Shown here piece after piece: positions 12,470 through 23,499 of a DNA stretch of 64,000 bases. The first letter of the stretch is position 1, and each line of letters begins with the position of its first letter. A program made the translations under genes and the position numbers. The stretch is from contig MNCI01000556.1 of NCBI GenBank assembly GCA_015680685.1, forward strand, positions 1,251,931 to 1,315,930, read 5' to 3'. Under the pieces are notes generated by a model, which was not told the origin of the DNA, ran no database searches, and saw only the letters and a program-made list of their open reading frames with translations. This DNA comes from Gnetum montanum. Lineage: Eukaryota > Streptophyta > Gnetopsida > Gnetales > Gnetaceae.

Positions 12470-13519
12470 TGGCCTTGATGCCATTGTAGAGCATGGCAAC
12501 ATAGTGATATCTTCTAGGCAACCTCAATGCCTCCAAGTACGACACAATCGATTAGCTATGCTCCACCATCTTAGCACTCAAGAACAAAGGAATATAGATG
12601 GTGTCTAACATCATCATCAATCATAGGATGGCATCAAAGTAGGACTCATAGGGAAAATGATGCATCTTTGAGTATGCAACCAACAATGAAAAGCTTGATT
12701 AGGATGGCTAGGTCATTTGCCCCAATGACCAACCCTACAACTATGGCAGCAAAAACACCAACATTGTCAAGGATTACATGGTAGCACCAGACATGGATCA
12801 CAAGAATTTGACTATGTAGAAGGAGCTCACTAATTGGCTTAACTGGCTTAAGTCTAACATTAGTTTCCAACATTGGTGCTTCAATTTCATTAAGGGCTAC
12901 ATCGACAACATCCTTAGTAATGCCTACATGGATGGAACCTCAGTAGGCTTCTGCATTTGTGAGTATTTCAACAAAGACATTGGCAAGGTCACCAAATGAA
13001 TCAGCTTCACTAACTAAAAATAAGGGACCTTAAATTTCCCCATTAAAGGAATCATTCAGAACACTATTGATAACAACAATTTCAGTTCCCTTAACAATGG
13101 TGGAAAACCCAATGACATCATTGGTGCCAACCTTGACAAGATCATCACTTTCATGGATAATCATGATACAACACCTCCATAGAGCCATTGGTCATTTCCC
13201 AGTGATGGTGAGAAGATTTTATGGGGCTACACTTACATCTTCACTCACCTATGTGTGTCTTCCATCTTCTACAATCGCATCATGGATCCTAACTACAAGA
13301 ATGCCATCATCAAATTGGACAACATTCACCAGCACAAAAAACTCACTTATCTCTCCAACATCAATGTGAAGGCTACCTAGTTGGGACTATACATTTCCAT
13401 GATAGATGACAACGTATTGGTTAAAATTAGGTTCAACAATTATATGGGCTCCAAACTCGCTCTACCAACTTCAAACTTGTCACCTTTGGTGATGGCTAGG
13501 CTATCTGGGAAAAGTAGTA
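12470..13519 (+). pseudogene. Alpha-amylase (GH13) pseudogene
   Basis: One reading frame over about 1 kb follows a plant alpha-amylase from the middle of the catalytic barrel to the C-terminus. Landmarks are LNASKYDT (12526), SNIIINHRMA (12610), CIFE (about 12669), ICPND (about 12717), VAPDMDHKNL (about 12782), ELTNWLNWLKS (about 12827), FIKGYIDN, ITFMDNHDT (about 13144), SHW.FPSD (about 13183) and GYTYIFTH (about 13228). A frameshift near 13460 leads to FKLVTFGDG.AIWEK and a stop at 13514-13519, the normal end of the family. The HWCFNFIKGY segment has Asn where the catalytic nucleophile Asp is expected. At least ten in-frame stops are present. No intron interrupts the match, which suggests a processed copy or an old single exon. 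The N-terminus and signal peptide are not found. Confidence 0.85.
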
Positions 13520-13927
13520 AATCTTTGCCAGGCATGGCTTGAATTACCCATCCTCTACTATGATCTACCCTATCCTATATTTAATTTATATCACATGCAT
13601 AATTTTAAATTTTAAATTATAATTTACAATAGAATCATTTATCTTAAAGGAATTTGAAGTGGTCCCTGCATCATATTCTTTTACTTCATCATTTTCATCT
13701 TGAAGGATTCTTTGTTAATGTACGTATGTATAGTCACATAATATTCCAATGAGAAGTTGCTAGAGTGAATAGTTGATTGTTTAATGTCTATAATTATTCT
13801 AATGTCTCTATTAGGTATATGATATAGGATGTACTTATAGTCATTCTTTTAGGTTCCAACACCGTACCTACCCCATCCCTCCACCCCATAATCTTCTAAT
13901 TATACATGAAGTAAATAAGGTCTTCAT
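13520..13927. repeat. Intergenic DNA with a SINE-tail-like fragment (about 13800-13890)
   Basis: The segment GTACTTATAGTCATTCTTTTAG and the following CCAACACCGTACCTACCCCATCC match the tail of the tandem tRNA-like repeats at 26880-26940. From 13888 to 13921 lies a 34-base block, CATAAT.TTCTAATTATA and more, that recurs on the far side of element D at 22483-22516. Confidence 0.4.
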
Positions 13928-15485
13928 TGTTATGACCAAAAACCTTGATTTTTGGAATGAAAACCAAGGATCCTCAATGCAATTAGTTCCCCAACCATGA
14001 ATCCCCATGGCCTCCAAGATAAGAATGGGATTCTAAGCATCTTGGCTGAACTAGCAAATCAACAAGGCACTTATGAGATGCAAAACATGGAAATATGAAC
14101 AAATTTGAATAATGTAGAAATAATAAAATTATTTCTGAATACAAAAATCAAAACATAAAACTTTATTGAAAAAATAATAAAGAATATGTTAGAGAAATGT
14201 GTACAAATGATGCTTGGATGAGCAAAAAGGAGGTTCACTTATGCAAGAGTTCAAAGCCCATTAAAGCCAAGGTGATTCACTCCACGATCTAGATGCTAAG
14301 CCATTCTTGATGTTATCAAACCATATTTTCCTATTGAAACATTGGATCTACCAATTGGGTCACTACTGGAGGGGTGAGAAAGATTGAATATTTAGATGCC
14401 AAGTTGCTCCACGCTGGGTTTAGAATCCTAGAAGTATAATATTAACATCAAAAGTTCTATCAAATCTCAAGGCCTCACTACTTCCATGCTGGGGTTCAAG
14501 AGAATGCATGTATGGGAACTTGTAAGATCTCTTGAGTGAATAAAAATTCCTCAAGTTTGGAATCATGTGTATGAAAATTTCTTGAGAATAGCTTGTTCAA
14601 AAAATGTTTAACTTGCTAAAAAATTCTAAAACCTCCAAATGATGTTTGATGTTGGCATTTATAGGATTTTTGGCCATGATTGGGGCTGTAAATTGGCTAT
14701 AAAATGGCTACAAATTTAGGTGAGAGGGGTGCCCAAATTTTGGAGGTTACTATACATAGTAACTGCTTCACCCATGGCCTTTTCATTTACTATAAATAGT
14801 AATTAGGGCACACCTTTCACGCTAGAGATAAATCTTCCATGCTAAGCTCTCCCCCATGCTTGTTAAAGTGGCTAGTCAATGTTGATGTGAATGAATTGAT
14901 GAATTTTGCTCCTTGTGGATTTCATGTTGGGGGATTGAATTTTCCACATTGGGGATGAAACTTTCCAAGTTGGTGGAGAAGTTTCCATACTTTAGGGGGG
15001 AGGGACGAGGGACTTTGACATTGGGGGAAAACATTCTAGGTTACGGGAAAAGTTTCCAAGCTAGGGAAAAGTTTCTAAGTTGTGCATTTGATCTTCACAT
15101 TGAAGGAGGAAATTTTTCAAAACCCCCCACCCTTCCATATTGGTGGTAGGTAAGATCTACCCCCCTATAGGCCTTTCAACCTTAGAAAAATGCATACCCC
15201 TCATAAAACCCAACAAATTTTCCTTTCTAACATTCCAAAAGGCATTTTTGACCACCCACCTCCCACCAAATCCCAAATATAGATACTAGGTGACTTTTTT
15301 CACTTGGGGATTCAAGCTTTGACCACATATGAGGCATTTATTAGCCCCAAAAGTATAAATTATGTGAAATTTCCCATTGTGGATTATAATTCTTACATTT
15401 ACAATAAAATTTTACCTCGATTTTTATGGGGTGAAAGCTACATCATGAAGATTGGTTATAACATGCAAAATTATGTGGTGTTTCA
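13928..15485 (-). repeat. 3' LTR of element D (about 1.56 kb)
   Basis: On the minus strand it runs from TGAAACACCAC at 15485 to GGTCATAACA at 13928. U3 (about 14800-15485) matches 21880-22480 and is full of CATGCT / GGAAAA motif repeats. A TATA-like CCTATAAATGCC reads leftward near 14665. A CAATAAAG signal lies near 14165. About 110 bases of U3 near 15240-15350 are missing from the 5' copy. Confidence 0.65.
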
Positions 15486-15690
15486 ATGGCCCCTATTTGT
15501 TGGTTCCTCCAAGATTGACCCAAGAGGAATCAACAAAGAATAAAAAACATCACTACATATTATAACACCATAATGCATATAGTCCACATGAGAATCAGCC
15601 TATCCAAGTTACCAATGTTGGTAGTTTAAGGTTGTGGCAGGTCATGGCACTAGTTTAAGGCCCTAGAAGGTTGTGTTGCTAGTTTAATGT
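15486..15690 (-). repeat. Short tandem repeats after integrase of D
   Basis: Two to three imperfect units of AGTTTAAGG-TTGTGGCAGGTC type occur near 15625-15700. They are the same repeat family as 19376-19640 and 56020-56280, so this repeat occurs on both sides of the pol genes. Confidence 0.45.
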
Positions 15691-16860
15691 TGTAGTAGAT
15701 CTTTGAAAGCAAGCTCACTTGTTGAAAATATATTGGCCTCATGTAGTATGGATTTAGCTAGGAATGGTTGACTAGATTGGCCAACTCATTTCCATTCATG
15801 TTAGCTATTCTGAATGCTTCATTCTAATAGGCTTTGGTGATAAGAAAGAACCCTTCCTAGTTGACTAAAAACTTGTCCATGTTCTCACAGATGGCCTTGA
15901 GGACTAGGTCCCCCTCCTTGATCCTTCACATGGTCAAGTCATGGTGATGTTGTCTCTTTTTCCTCTCTTGATATTGCTCAATGTGAGTAAGAGCTTGCAT
16001 ATGCTACTCCTCTACTAAATCCAAGTCTGCCATCTACAACTCCTCACTCTTCTTATCATTGATGAAGTTGGCCAAGGCTACTTAGAGTGATAGTACTTGC
16101 AATTCAAGAGGTAAAATAACTTTAAAACCATAAACAAGGCTATAAGGGGTCATGTCAATTGTTGTGTGATAGGTTGTTCTATATGCCCATAGTACATGGA
16201 CAAGCTGCTCATGCCAGCTCCACTTACCATTGTTGAGCATCTTCTTGAGTAAGTTGATGATGACCTTGTTGCTTACTTTTTCTGATCCATTGGCTTAAGG
16301 GTAGTAAGGTGATGAGAAAGAATGCTTAATTCCTGGGTCATGATAGAAATCCTTGGTTTCTTAGCTACTACATTAAGGTCCATTGTCTATAACTATGGTC
16401 ATGGGTATGCCAAAATAAGCTACAATGTTGTCTAGGATAAATTTGCAAACTTGTTTCAGATGTGGTCTTCCTTAGGGGAATGGCCTCAATGCACTTGGTA
16501 AAGTATTTAGTTCTGGTGATGATGAAGCTATGTCCTATGGAAGACTAAGGTGTTATGGGTCTAATCAAATCCACTACCCCTCATTGAAATGACCACATTA
16601 TCTAGGTTGTATGTAACTGAATTGGTGATACATGGATCAAGTTGTTATATCATTGGCATGTATCACATCGCTTAACCTTTTGCAAGCAACCATTTTCCAT
16701 ACGAGGCCAATAGTAGCTGAAATTTCTAATCTTAGAGGTCATGGCTTTAGGTCCTATATGTTCTTCATAAATACCCTTTCAAACCTCCTCTATAACTATT
16801 CTAGCTTTTGTTTTACCTAATTACTTTAGGAGTATGCCATAATAGGATTTTCGATATGAT
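15691..16860 (-). pseudogene. Integrase remnant of Tat-like element D
   Basis: Reading leftward, the zinc-finger end YYWPRMENGC..KVKRCDTCQ (about 16715-16655) is followed by the catalytic core start VDLIRPITP and SSIGHSFIITRTKYFTKCIEAIPLRK-type blocks (about 16580-16465). The C-terminal part, near 15940-15740, retains VK..D-L-LKAI and WEG-like remnants spread over changing frames. The active-site Asp and Glu context is eroded by frameshifts and stops. It follows the second RNaseH, as in other Tat-lineage elements. Confidence 0.65.
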
Positions 16861-17149
16861 GTGTTATCACCTACAATGACTTACTAATTCAATTTCTTAT
16901 GTATAGTATCCTTTGAAGTAGTTATGCCTGCTAAGGATTCTCCATGCATAAGGTAAAATTTGATATAGGCATACCACTCCTTGGGAGGAGTAGTATGAAT
17001 GATCACCATAAAGGTATCCTCAGTGTTCTATTTGATGGAAGTAGCACAAACCATAGTTAAGGTGCACAACTTACTATACACACTAGGAGTCACACTAAGG
17101 ACTACTGTTACAATTGCATTAGCTACGGTGTTTTTTTTTTTGAGGCATG

Positions 17150-17480
17150 TATTGGATATCAACATCTATGAAGTGTTGTAATAACTAGCTCCTGAGATCA
17201 CAATAAGGTTGTAACTGCTTAGCTTTGCATGCATAGACTTTATTTACTTGGTTAAACACAAGTTGTGAATCATCTTTGATGGCTAGGCATCTAATTCCTA
17301 GGTCATGAGCTACCATTATCCCTCTGACCAAACCCTCATAATCTACTGTGTTGTTGGTACATGGAACCAAAAATGATAGGAAAAGGATTTGGATTTCACT
17401 AGATGGGAATGTTATGATATTTGAAACACTAGCCCCATGGGCAACAACTCTTGGGAACTTGGCTAACTATGTTAATGTGT
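17150..17480 (-). pseudogene. Second (archaeal-type) RNaseH of element D
   Basis: The minus-strand reading contains NTVDYEGLVRGIMVAHDLGI and then DDSQLVFNQVNKVYACK. This is the .AEYEAL..G...A..LGI......DSQLV..Q signature of the additional RNaseH domain that defines Tat-lineage Ty3/gypsy elements. The homologous segment in element E is at 63214-63640. The N-terminal DGA strand near 17430 is partly readable (CCPWG followed by a frameshift). Confidence 0.72.
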
Positions 17481-19117
17481 TCATTAGGGAAGTTAGGGTC
17501 TATGGCTACTTGGTCATCGCTAGGTGAAACTGTGAGTTGTATGACTATAGCTTGACCATTTGTTGATGATTGAAAGATGTAATGGAGGTCAAACTCTATA
17601 ACTATACCATAACATCAAGCTATGTGGCTACTTTCATAGATGTTGGTTGTTATGGCTCTAAGTATGTTGTGCTTGCAAATTACGTTGACTTGGCTTCTGA
17701 AGAGGTAGTGTCTTCATTTCTTCAAAGAGAAGAATAATACTAAATAATAATTCTCCACCTCAGCGTATTAGGTCTCATGGGTAACTAGAGCATGGCTAAG
17801 GTAGTATATAGGTATTTTTGCTCCATCCTCACATTTTTGAGAAAGTAGAAAGGCAATGGATGTATTAGAGATGGTGAGATAAATGTAAAATGATTTACCT
17901 CCTTATGGAGGATAGACTATTGGTAGTTGTTTCAACTCTTGCTTAAGGTTTTCAAAGACCTCTTAGCATTGACCCATCCATTCATAGTGAAATCCTTTCT
18001 TAAGCAAGTATTACATGGACTATAACTTATCCATAAGCCTAGCAATAAACCTACAAATAAACTATAATATACCTTGTAATCCCCAAAGGTATTTAAGGTC
18101 AGTAGGTGTTGGCAATTTGGATATGGCTTTAAACTTATTAGGATCTATGCATATCCTTGCTTTAGAGACCACAAAGCTAAGCATCTTATTGGTATTGATA
18201 CTAAAGACACACTTTTTAGGACTGAGCCTAAGCTCATATTTGAGATAGCATTTAAGCACAAGATCTAAGTCATTAGCATGGTCATCGAATATCTTAGACT
18301 TCATAGCTATGTCATCTACATAGTCATTAAGAAAACCTAACATGTAAACACTAAAGATATAGGTTATGGCTCTCTGGTATGTTGCTCTAGCATTCTTAAG
18401 GCCAAAGGACATCATGGTATAATAAAAATTTATTCATGGGCTAATAAAGGTCATGCTAAGTTGGTGCTCTAGGTTGATCCTAATTTGGTTATATCATGAG
18501 AATCCATGCAACAAAAAGGCATGTCTAACTATAGTATCAATACTTGCTTTATTTTGGTCTTAAAAATTGATGTAAATATGAATACTTTCATTTTTATTAG
18601 CAACTATCACTATGTTGGATATCCATTCTGCATAATTAACAACCCTAATGAAACTTGCATGGTAGAGCTTTGAGATTTCATTGCAGACTACCAAGGGAAA
18701 ATTAGGTTTAATCTTGTGTAGTTTTTTCTTAACTGATCTAATCATAGGATCCAGTATGATGTTGTTCTAGACTATAAATTGGTCTAGGCCTAGCATATCT
18801 TCATATGACCAATAAAATGCATTACTATTTCTTTGTAAGACATTGGTGATGTTTTGGACATATTAAGGCTCTAGTGAGGAACTTAGTTAAAGGGTTTTCT
18901 CCTCACCACTATGTGTCATTATAGGAACCTTAACTAGAGAGTCTTTGGTTATGTCCCTTGCTTCTAAGTCAAGGGTTTTAACTAGGTTTTCAGGCCATTC
19001 TAGAGGTTTCTCCATTGAGGCTATGTGGTTTGCAAGACTCTTAGGCTCAAGATCTAGGAAATTAGGATTGATACATTGTTTAATATTACCATGAGGTCCA
19101 TCTAGACACAGAGGCAA
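17481..19117 (-). pseudogene. Reverse transcriptase and RNaseH of element D
   Basis: The start near 19117 (LCLDGPHGNIKQCINPNFLDLEP) matches the start of the element E RT region. Palm landmarks are WISNIVIVANKN (about 18635), MSFGLKNARATYQRA (18410) and NDYVDDIAMKSK (about 18330), which keeps both catalytic Asp residues. LSPKKCVFSINTNKMLSFVVS (about 18215) follows. The RNaseH part, 18060-17600, includes FYIYLTISNTSIAF, IPIYYLSHALVTHE and ATTNIYESS-type blocks. Scattered stops and frameshifts make it inactive. The protein aligns throughout with 61540-63200. Confidence 0.75.
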
Positions 19118-19375
19118 ATTGATTTGCTCTTAGCTACTCATACTTTGATCCTACATATCAACCAAAAGCATATTAAGTAGCACCTAGGTAATAGTGAATA
19201 AATAATGTTAAAATTCCATAAAACATATGCAAATCTAATGCAATCAAGGCCATCCAAGGTCATCAATGCGATAAGGTCAATTTAGAAAAGTGTAATAGAG
19301 GTGAACAAAGGTCACATAAAGGTCAAACAAGGTGAAATATAATGCTACAAATGGTTAATAAAGGCCACAATTTTT

Positions 19376-19640
19376 CTAGTTTAAGGCCTTAGTGGGCCAT
19401 GATGCTAGTTTAGAGTCTTGGTGGACTATGATGTCAATTTAAGGCCTTATGAAGCCATGATGCTAGTTTAGAGTCTTGGTGGACTATGATTCCAATTTAA
19501 GGCCTTAGTGGGCCATGATGCTAGTTTAAATTCTTGGTGGAATATGATGCCATTTTAAGGCCTTAGTAGGCCATGATGCCAATTTTAAATCATGGTGGAC
19601 TATGATGCTAGTTTATGGTCTTAGCAGGACATGGTCATAT
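19376..19640. repeat. Tandem repeat, about 31-bp units in 62-bp pairs
   Basis: About eight imperfect units alternate between AAGGCCTTAGTGGGCCATGA-type and AGAGTCTTGGTGGACTATGA-type, each ending in TGCTAGTTT or TGTCAATTT. The array lies about 260 bases upstream of the RT of element D. Element E has related units at 56020-56280 and a single decayed pair near 61370-61410, next to its own RT. Confidence 0.75.
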
Positions 19641-19899
19641 GGTATTAAACAGTAGTCAAGGAAGGTCAAACCCCAATATTTAATATCATTTAAAGGCCAA
19701 ACAAAGGCAAATAGAGCTATAATAAGACAAATGAAGAACATATAATGTTGTATAAAGGCCATAGAAGGTCAACAAGGTCCTCAAAGCAACATAAGTCCAA
19801 AGACAATGCAAAACATTATGTAATAAGTCAAAAAATCAAACAAAATAAGCTATATATGATAATATTAAGCTAATATAGATTTAAAATGGCTAGGGTTTT

Positions 19900-21865
19900 C
19901 TAGTTTTAAGCCTTAATAGGGCATGTTTTGAAGGTACAAGGATATTAGGTGAGTTCAAGCATTAATTAATGCTATTTCTAGGCTATTTAGATCCAAAATC
20001 TAGTGTTTTAGGGCTTCCATATTGGGTTCAACATGGAAATAAGGGCCCTTACTATGAAGACTAAGGAAAATAGTTTAGTTATGCTAAGAGGTATAAGATT
20101 GAGATCCCATGACCTTCCCAAGATAGTGCAAGGTTAGATCCATCAAAATTGGGTTCCCTAGAGGTCTATGAAGGCCAAAAAGTAGGTTTTGAAGCCTTCC
20201 CCCCTTGTTTCCACATTGGCTAGCAAAGAAAAAATGGGGTTTAGCATAGAAAACTAAACTCCAAGTAAAAATAAGATCAAAAAAGTAGCTAGAATCTAGA
20301 TTTGAAACATTTACATCTCTCAACTTGGTTTTGAGGTGATTTGAGGGCATTTTGAGGGCCAATAGGTGTTGAAATTGCTTTCCCAATTTTAGCACGTTGA
20401 GTATAGTGTTCTCAGCATGGAAAAATAAGAGGACACTTATTTTATGAATTCAATGTGATTTTGGGGCACTTTGACTAGGTTTCTAGGGCCCTAGGCCTAT
20501 AGACTTTGATTCTACAAGTTTCTAGCTAATTTTAGACATGCTTGAAGGTTGTTTAAGGGTACTTAAGGTATTTTCCTACTTGTTTCCATGCTAGGGAAGT
20601 TACCCTAGTGTCGAAGAAGAAAGAATCATATATCTAGACTAATTTGGATCATAATCAATTGTGCATGTTACCTCCTTGGGTTCCCAAGGTTAAGGGTTAT
20701 GGATCCATGTCAAAATTTAGTAGTTTTGGGCATCAATAAGTAGTTTTATGGATTTCCCCATTTCTTCCACAATAGGGATGGAAATATTAGTGTGGAAAAT
20801 AAGGGAAAATGGATTTTTAACCTTCTAACATCAATTTCCTAAATTTTGAAACTCCAAATGATGCTGGTAGGGTCTTAGAGAGTATAAAAGGTTGTTTGAT
20901 GTCATTTTTAGGTGTTTAAGAGCCTCAAATAAGTTTCCTTTTGATTTTCTAGATTGGAAATACCATCCTCAACATAGAAAAAGGGACCATCAATGTGGAA
21001 GAACCATGTATCTTAGATCTAAGATAATTTTAACCTTAATCAACTTTGCATATTAGCCTATGGGGTTGCTAAGGTAAAGGGCTAGGGCTTGGTGTTAAGG
21101 TTTTTTCATTTTGAGTATTTCTAAGTGTTTTTAGACTCCCCCCCCCCCCCCCCCCCACCCCTTTCCTTTTCTCTATTTTGTGGATTTCATGCTCAATGTG
21201 AAAAATTGGGGGGAAAGCTTTTTGATTAATTTTTTCCACTTTCAATCATGCATGCTATTTTCTAAGGTCACCAATGGTAACTATTACTACTTCATGTCAA
21301 AATTTGGTTGTATCAAGATTGATAAGGATTTTTTTTTCGACTTTTCCAAAATTTTCCATGCTAGGGCTTCCATGCTCAGCATTGAAAAATAGTCATTTTT
21401 TGTTGTTTTCAAGCATGCATGCAAGCTTCCAACATTGCTAGCATTGATTGCTAGCATCTTATGTTAAAATTTGATTATTTAAAGGTTCATAAGGTGGTTT
21501 TTCAACATCCCCCCTTTTTTCCACACTAAGGATTCAATTCTTAGCATGGAAAATTGGGGGGAAAAGCTTTTTGATCACTTTTGATCAATTTTGGTCATGC
21601 ATGTGTGCTTATAGGATTGCCAATATTGACTGCTACCATCTGACATTGAAATTTGATTGTTTCAAGGGTCATAAGGAATGTTTTGGGGTTCCTCCTTCTT
21701 CCACACTAGGGCTTCCATGATCAATGTGGAAAATTAGGTGAAAATATTTTTTGATCATTTTTTATCAATGTGGGTATGCATGACTGCTCATAGGGTTGTT
21801 AATGTTAACCATTAGTGCCTAAGGTCAAGATCTAATCATTTTGAAGGTTGTGAGGGGGTTTATAG
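19900..21865. repeat. Long tandem array with CATGCT / GGAAAA palindromic motif
   Basis: About seven or eight degenerate units of roughly 240 bases occur. Each has TTCCA..CTAGGG-TTCCATGCT-AGCATGGAAAA-type inverted sequence (for example near 20590, 20785, 20960, 21185, 21360, 21520 and 21705). The same motif fills the U3 of this element's LTRs. The position upstream of RT corresponds to the repeat-rich spacer of element E (59790-61070). A run of about 19 C residues lies at 21138-21156. Confidence 0.6.
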
Positions 21866-22480
21866 GGTTTCTTCCATGCTGGAGATGAATTTTCCATGCT
21901 GAGGTCTCCACCATGCTTATTGAAGTGGTTGGTCAATGTTGAAGTGCATGAATTGATCAAGTTTTCTCCTTGTGGCTTCCACCTTGGGGGATTGAATTTT
22001 CCATGCTGGGTGGAAAACTTTCCAAGCTAGAGGACAAGTTTCCAAGGTAGGGGAAAACTTTCTAGGTTGGGGGGAAAGTTTCCACACCAAGAAAGGAAAC
22101 TTCTACATTGGGGGAAAAATTTCCAAGCTAGGAGAAATTTTTCAAGTTGTGCACTTGGTCTCCACATTGAAGGGGAAACAGTTTTCCAACCTCCCATACT
22201 TCCACATTATGGGTAGGTGAGATCTACCCTCCTAAAATTGTTTCAATCATAGAAAAATGCATACCCCCTATAAAATCCATCAAATTACCCTTTTGGCATT
22301 ACAAAAGGCATTTTGGAACACTTCTTCCCCCCCCCNCAGCTCCAAAAGTATAAATTATGTGAAATTACCCATTGTGGGTTACAATTTTCTAATTTACAAT
22401 GAAGTTTTACATTAGGTTTCATGGGATGAAAGCTACATGCTTAATATTGGTTATAAAATGCAAAATTTCGTGGTGTTTCA
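21866..22480 (-). repeat. Truncated 5' LTR (U3 only) of element D
   Basis: The match to the 3' LTR runs from TGAAACACCAC at 22480 leftward to about 21880, then stops close to a TATA-like CCCTATAAACCC (minus strand, about 21862). R, U5, primer site, gag and protease are replaced by the motif array. One ambiguous base (N) is present at 22336 in a C-run. Confidence 0.6.
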
Positions 22481-23490
22481 GCCATAATATTCTAATTATA
22501 TAGTAAGTAAATAAGGTTATAATAAAATTCTCATCCTTTCATGAGAGTTCCAACCTTAATCATACATATATAAATGATAGATTTTTTTTACTAAGTATAA
22601 TGTTAGACCATAATCTTACGCTTGACATTTAGTTTCAAAGTGTTAGTACCTCAAGCATTCAAGGTGTTATAAAAATAAAAAAGAAGAAAATTTGTATTAA
22701 CTATCAATACAAATAACAATAACATATTTTACTTATTAATGACTGAAGTACAAGATTTTCTATCTTCCCAACTTTGGTTCTTTTGTAAATAAATTTTTTT
22801 AATCTTTTGGTTATTTTCTTCTCCTTCTTTAGGAGTAGATCTTTTTCTTCCTTACATACATGTTGAATATAGAGGGGCCACCACTTGAAGTAAGATGCTT
22901 GTTTCTCAAATCATAAGACTGAGGTTTAAGCCTAAGGGTAACCACTCAAAAGAGGTTATGTTTTTGCTCATCCATCAATCCTCCCAGGACCTTACCTTGG
23001 TGGGATGAGCATTGAGCCTCTAGGTGATGATCCTTTACATACATATTACACATAAGAGTATTCCTAGACTAAATAGTTTCAAAGAGGAAAGACTCTTTAA
23101 CTTTCAACTTCAATCATTTCTTTAGTTAATAATTTCATAGACAACCATTTATAAGTTAATATTATTTAAATAACTTATGATAACTTTATCCATTTACAAC
23201 ATAATATAAACAAATCACTAAAGTATGAATTGCACATAACACTCCTTCTTAATTCATAATTCATTATTATTTAACAAACTACACATAACATGACTTTAGC
23301 AATGATGTGAACTATAAAGAAAAACTATGATATAGTGAGCCAAGAGTGATGCCCAATCTCTAGACTCAATACCATAATCTTAATAATGAATGATTTAGAA
23401 AACTCTTTTAACTTATATTCTCAAGACTCTATTTCTTACTCACTTTACTTTGCAAGTGACAAAATGATATATAAACAATCTTAGAAGATA
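22481..23490. repeat. AT-rich DNA with a possible tRNA-derived SINE (about 22870-23060)
   Basis: The segment contains CACTTGAAGTAAGATGCTTG, then GACTGAGGTTTAAGCCTAAGG, a B-box-like arrangement. A GGGATGAGCATTGAGCCTC tail block follows near 23000. This is reminiscent of a short interspersed element, but no second copy is in the window. The rest shows no gene signal. Confidence 0.3.
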
Positions 23491-23499
23491 TTAAAAGGC

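Larger units (their letters stand above)
13928..22480 (-). mobile_element. Tat-like Ty3/gypsy element D (gag and protease deleted)
   Basis: Minus-strand order from the right is U3 of the 5' LTR, tandem array, RT, RNaseH, second (archaeal-type) RNaseH, integrase and 3' LTR. The second RNaseH between RNaseH and integrase marks the Tat lineage (Ogre, Retand, Grande and relatives). Both LTRs begin TGAAACACCAC on the minus strand, identical to the start of element E's LTR, so D and E belong to one family. gag, protease, the primer site and R-U5 of the 5' LTR are missing. Confidence 0.75.

Noticed and set aside
13067-13369. 100-codon open frame overlapping the amylase relic
   Set aside because: It is a shifted-frame shadow of the amylase reading, which explains the sequence in detail.
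19376-19640. CRISPR-like array of short repeats
   Set aside because: Units are contiguous and imperfect with no unique spacers, in plant DNA; it is a minisatellite inside a retroelement.
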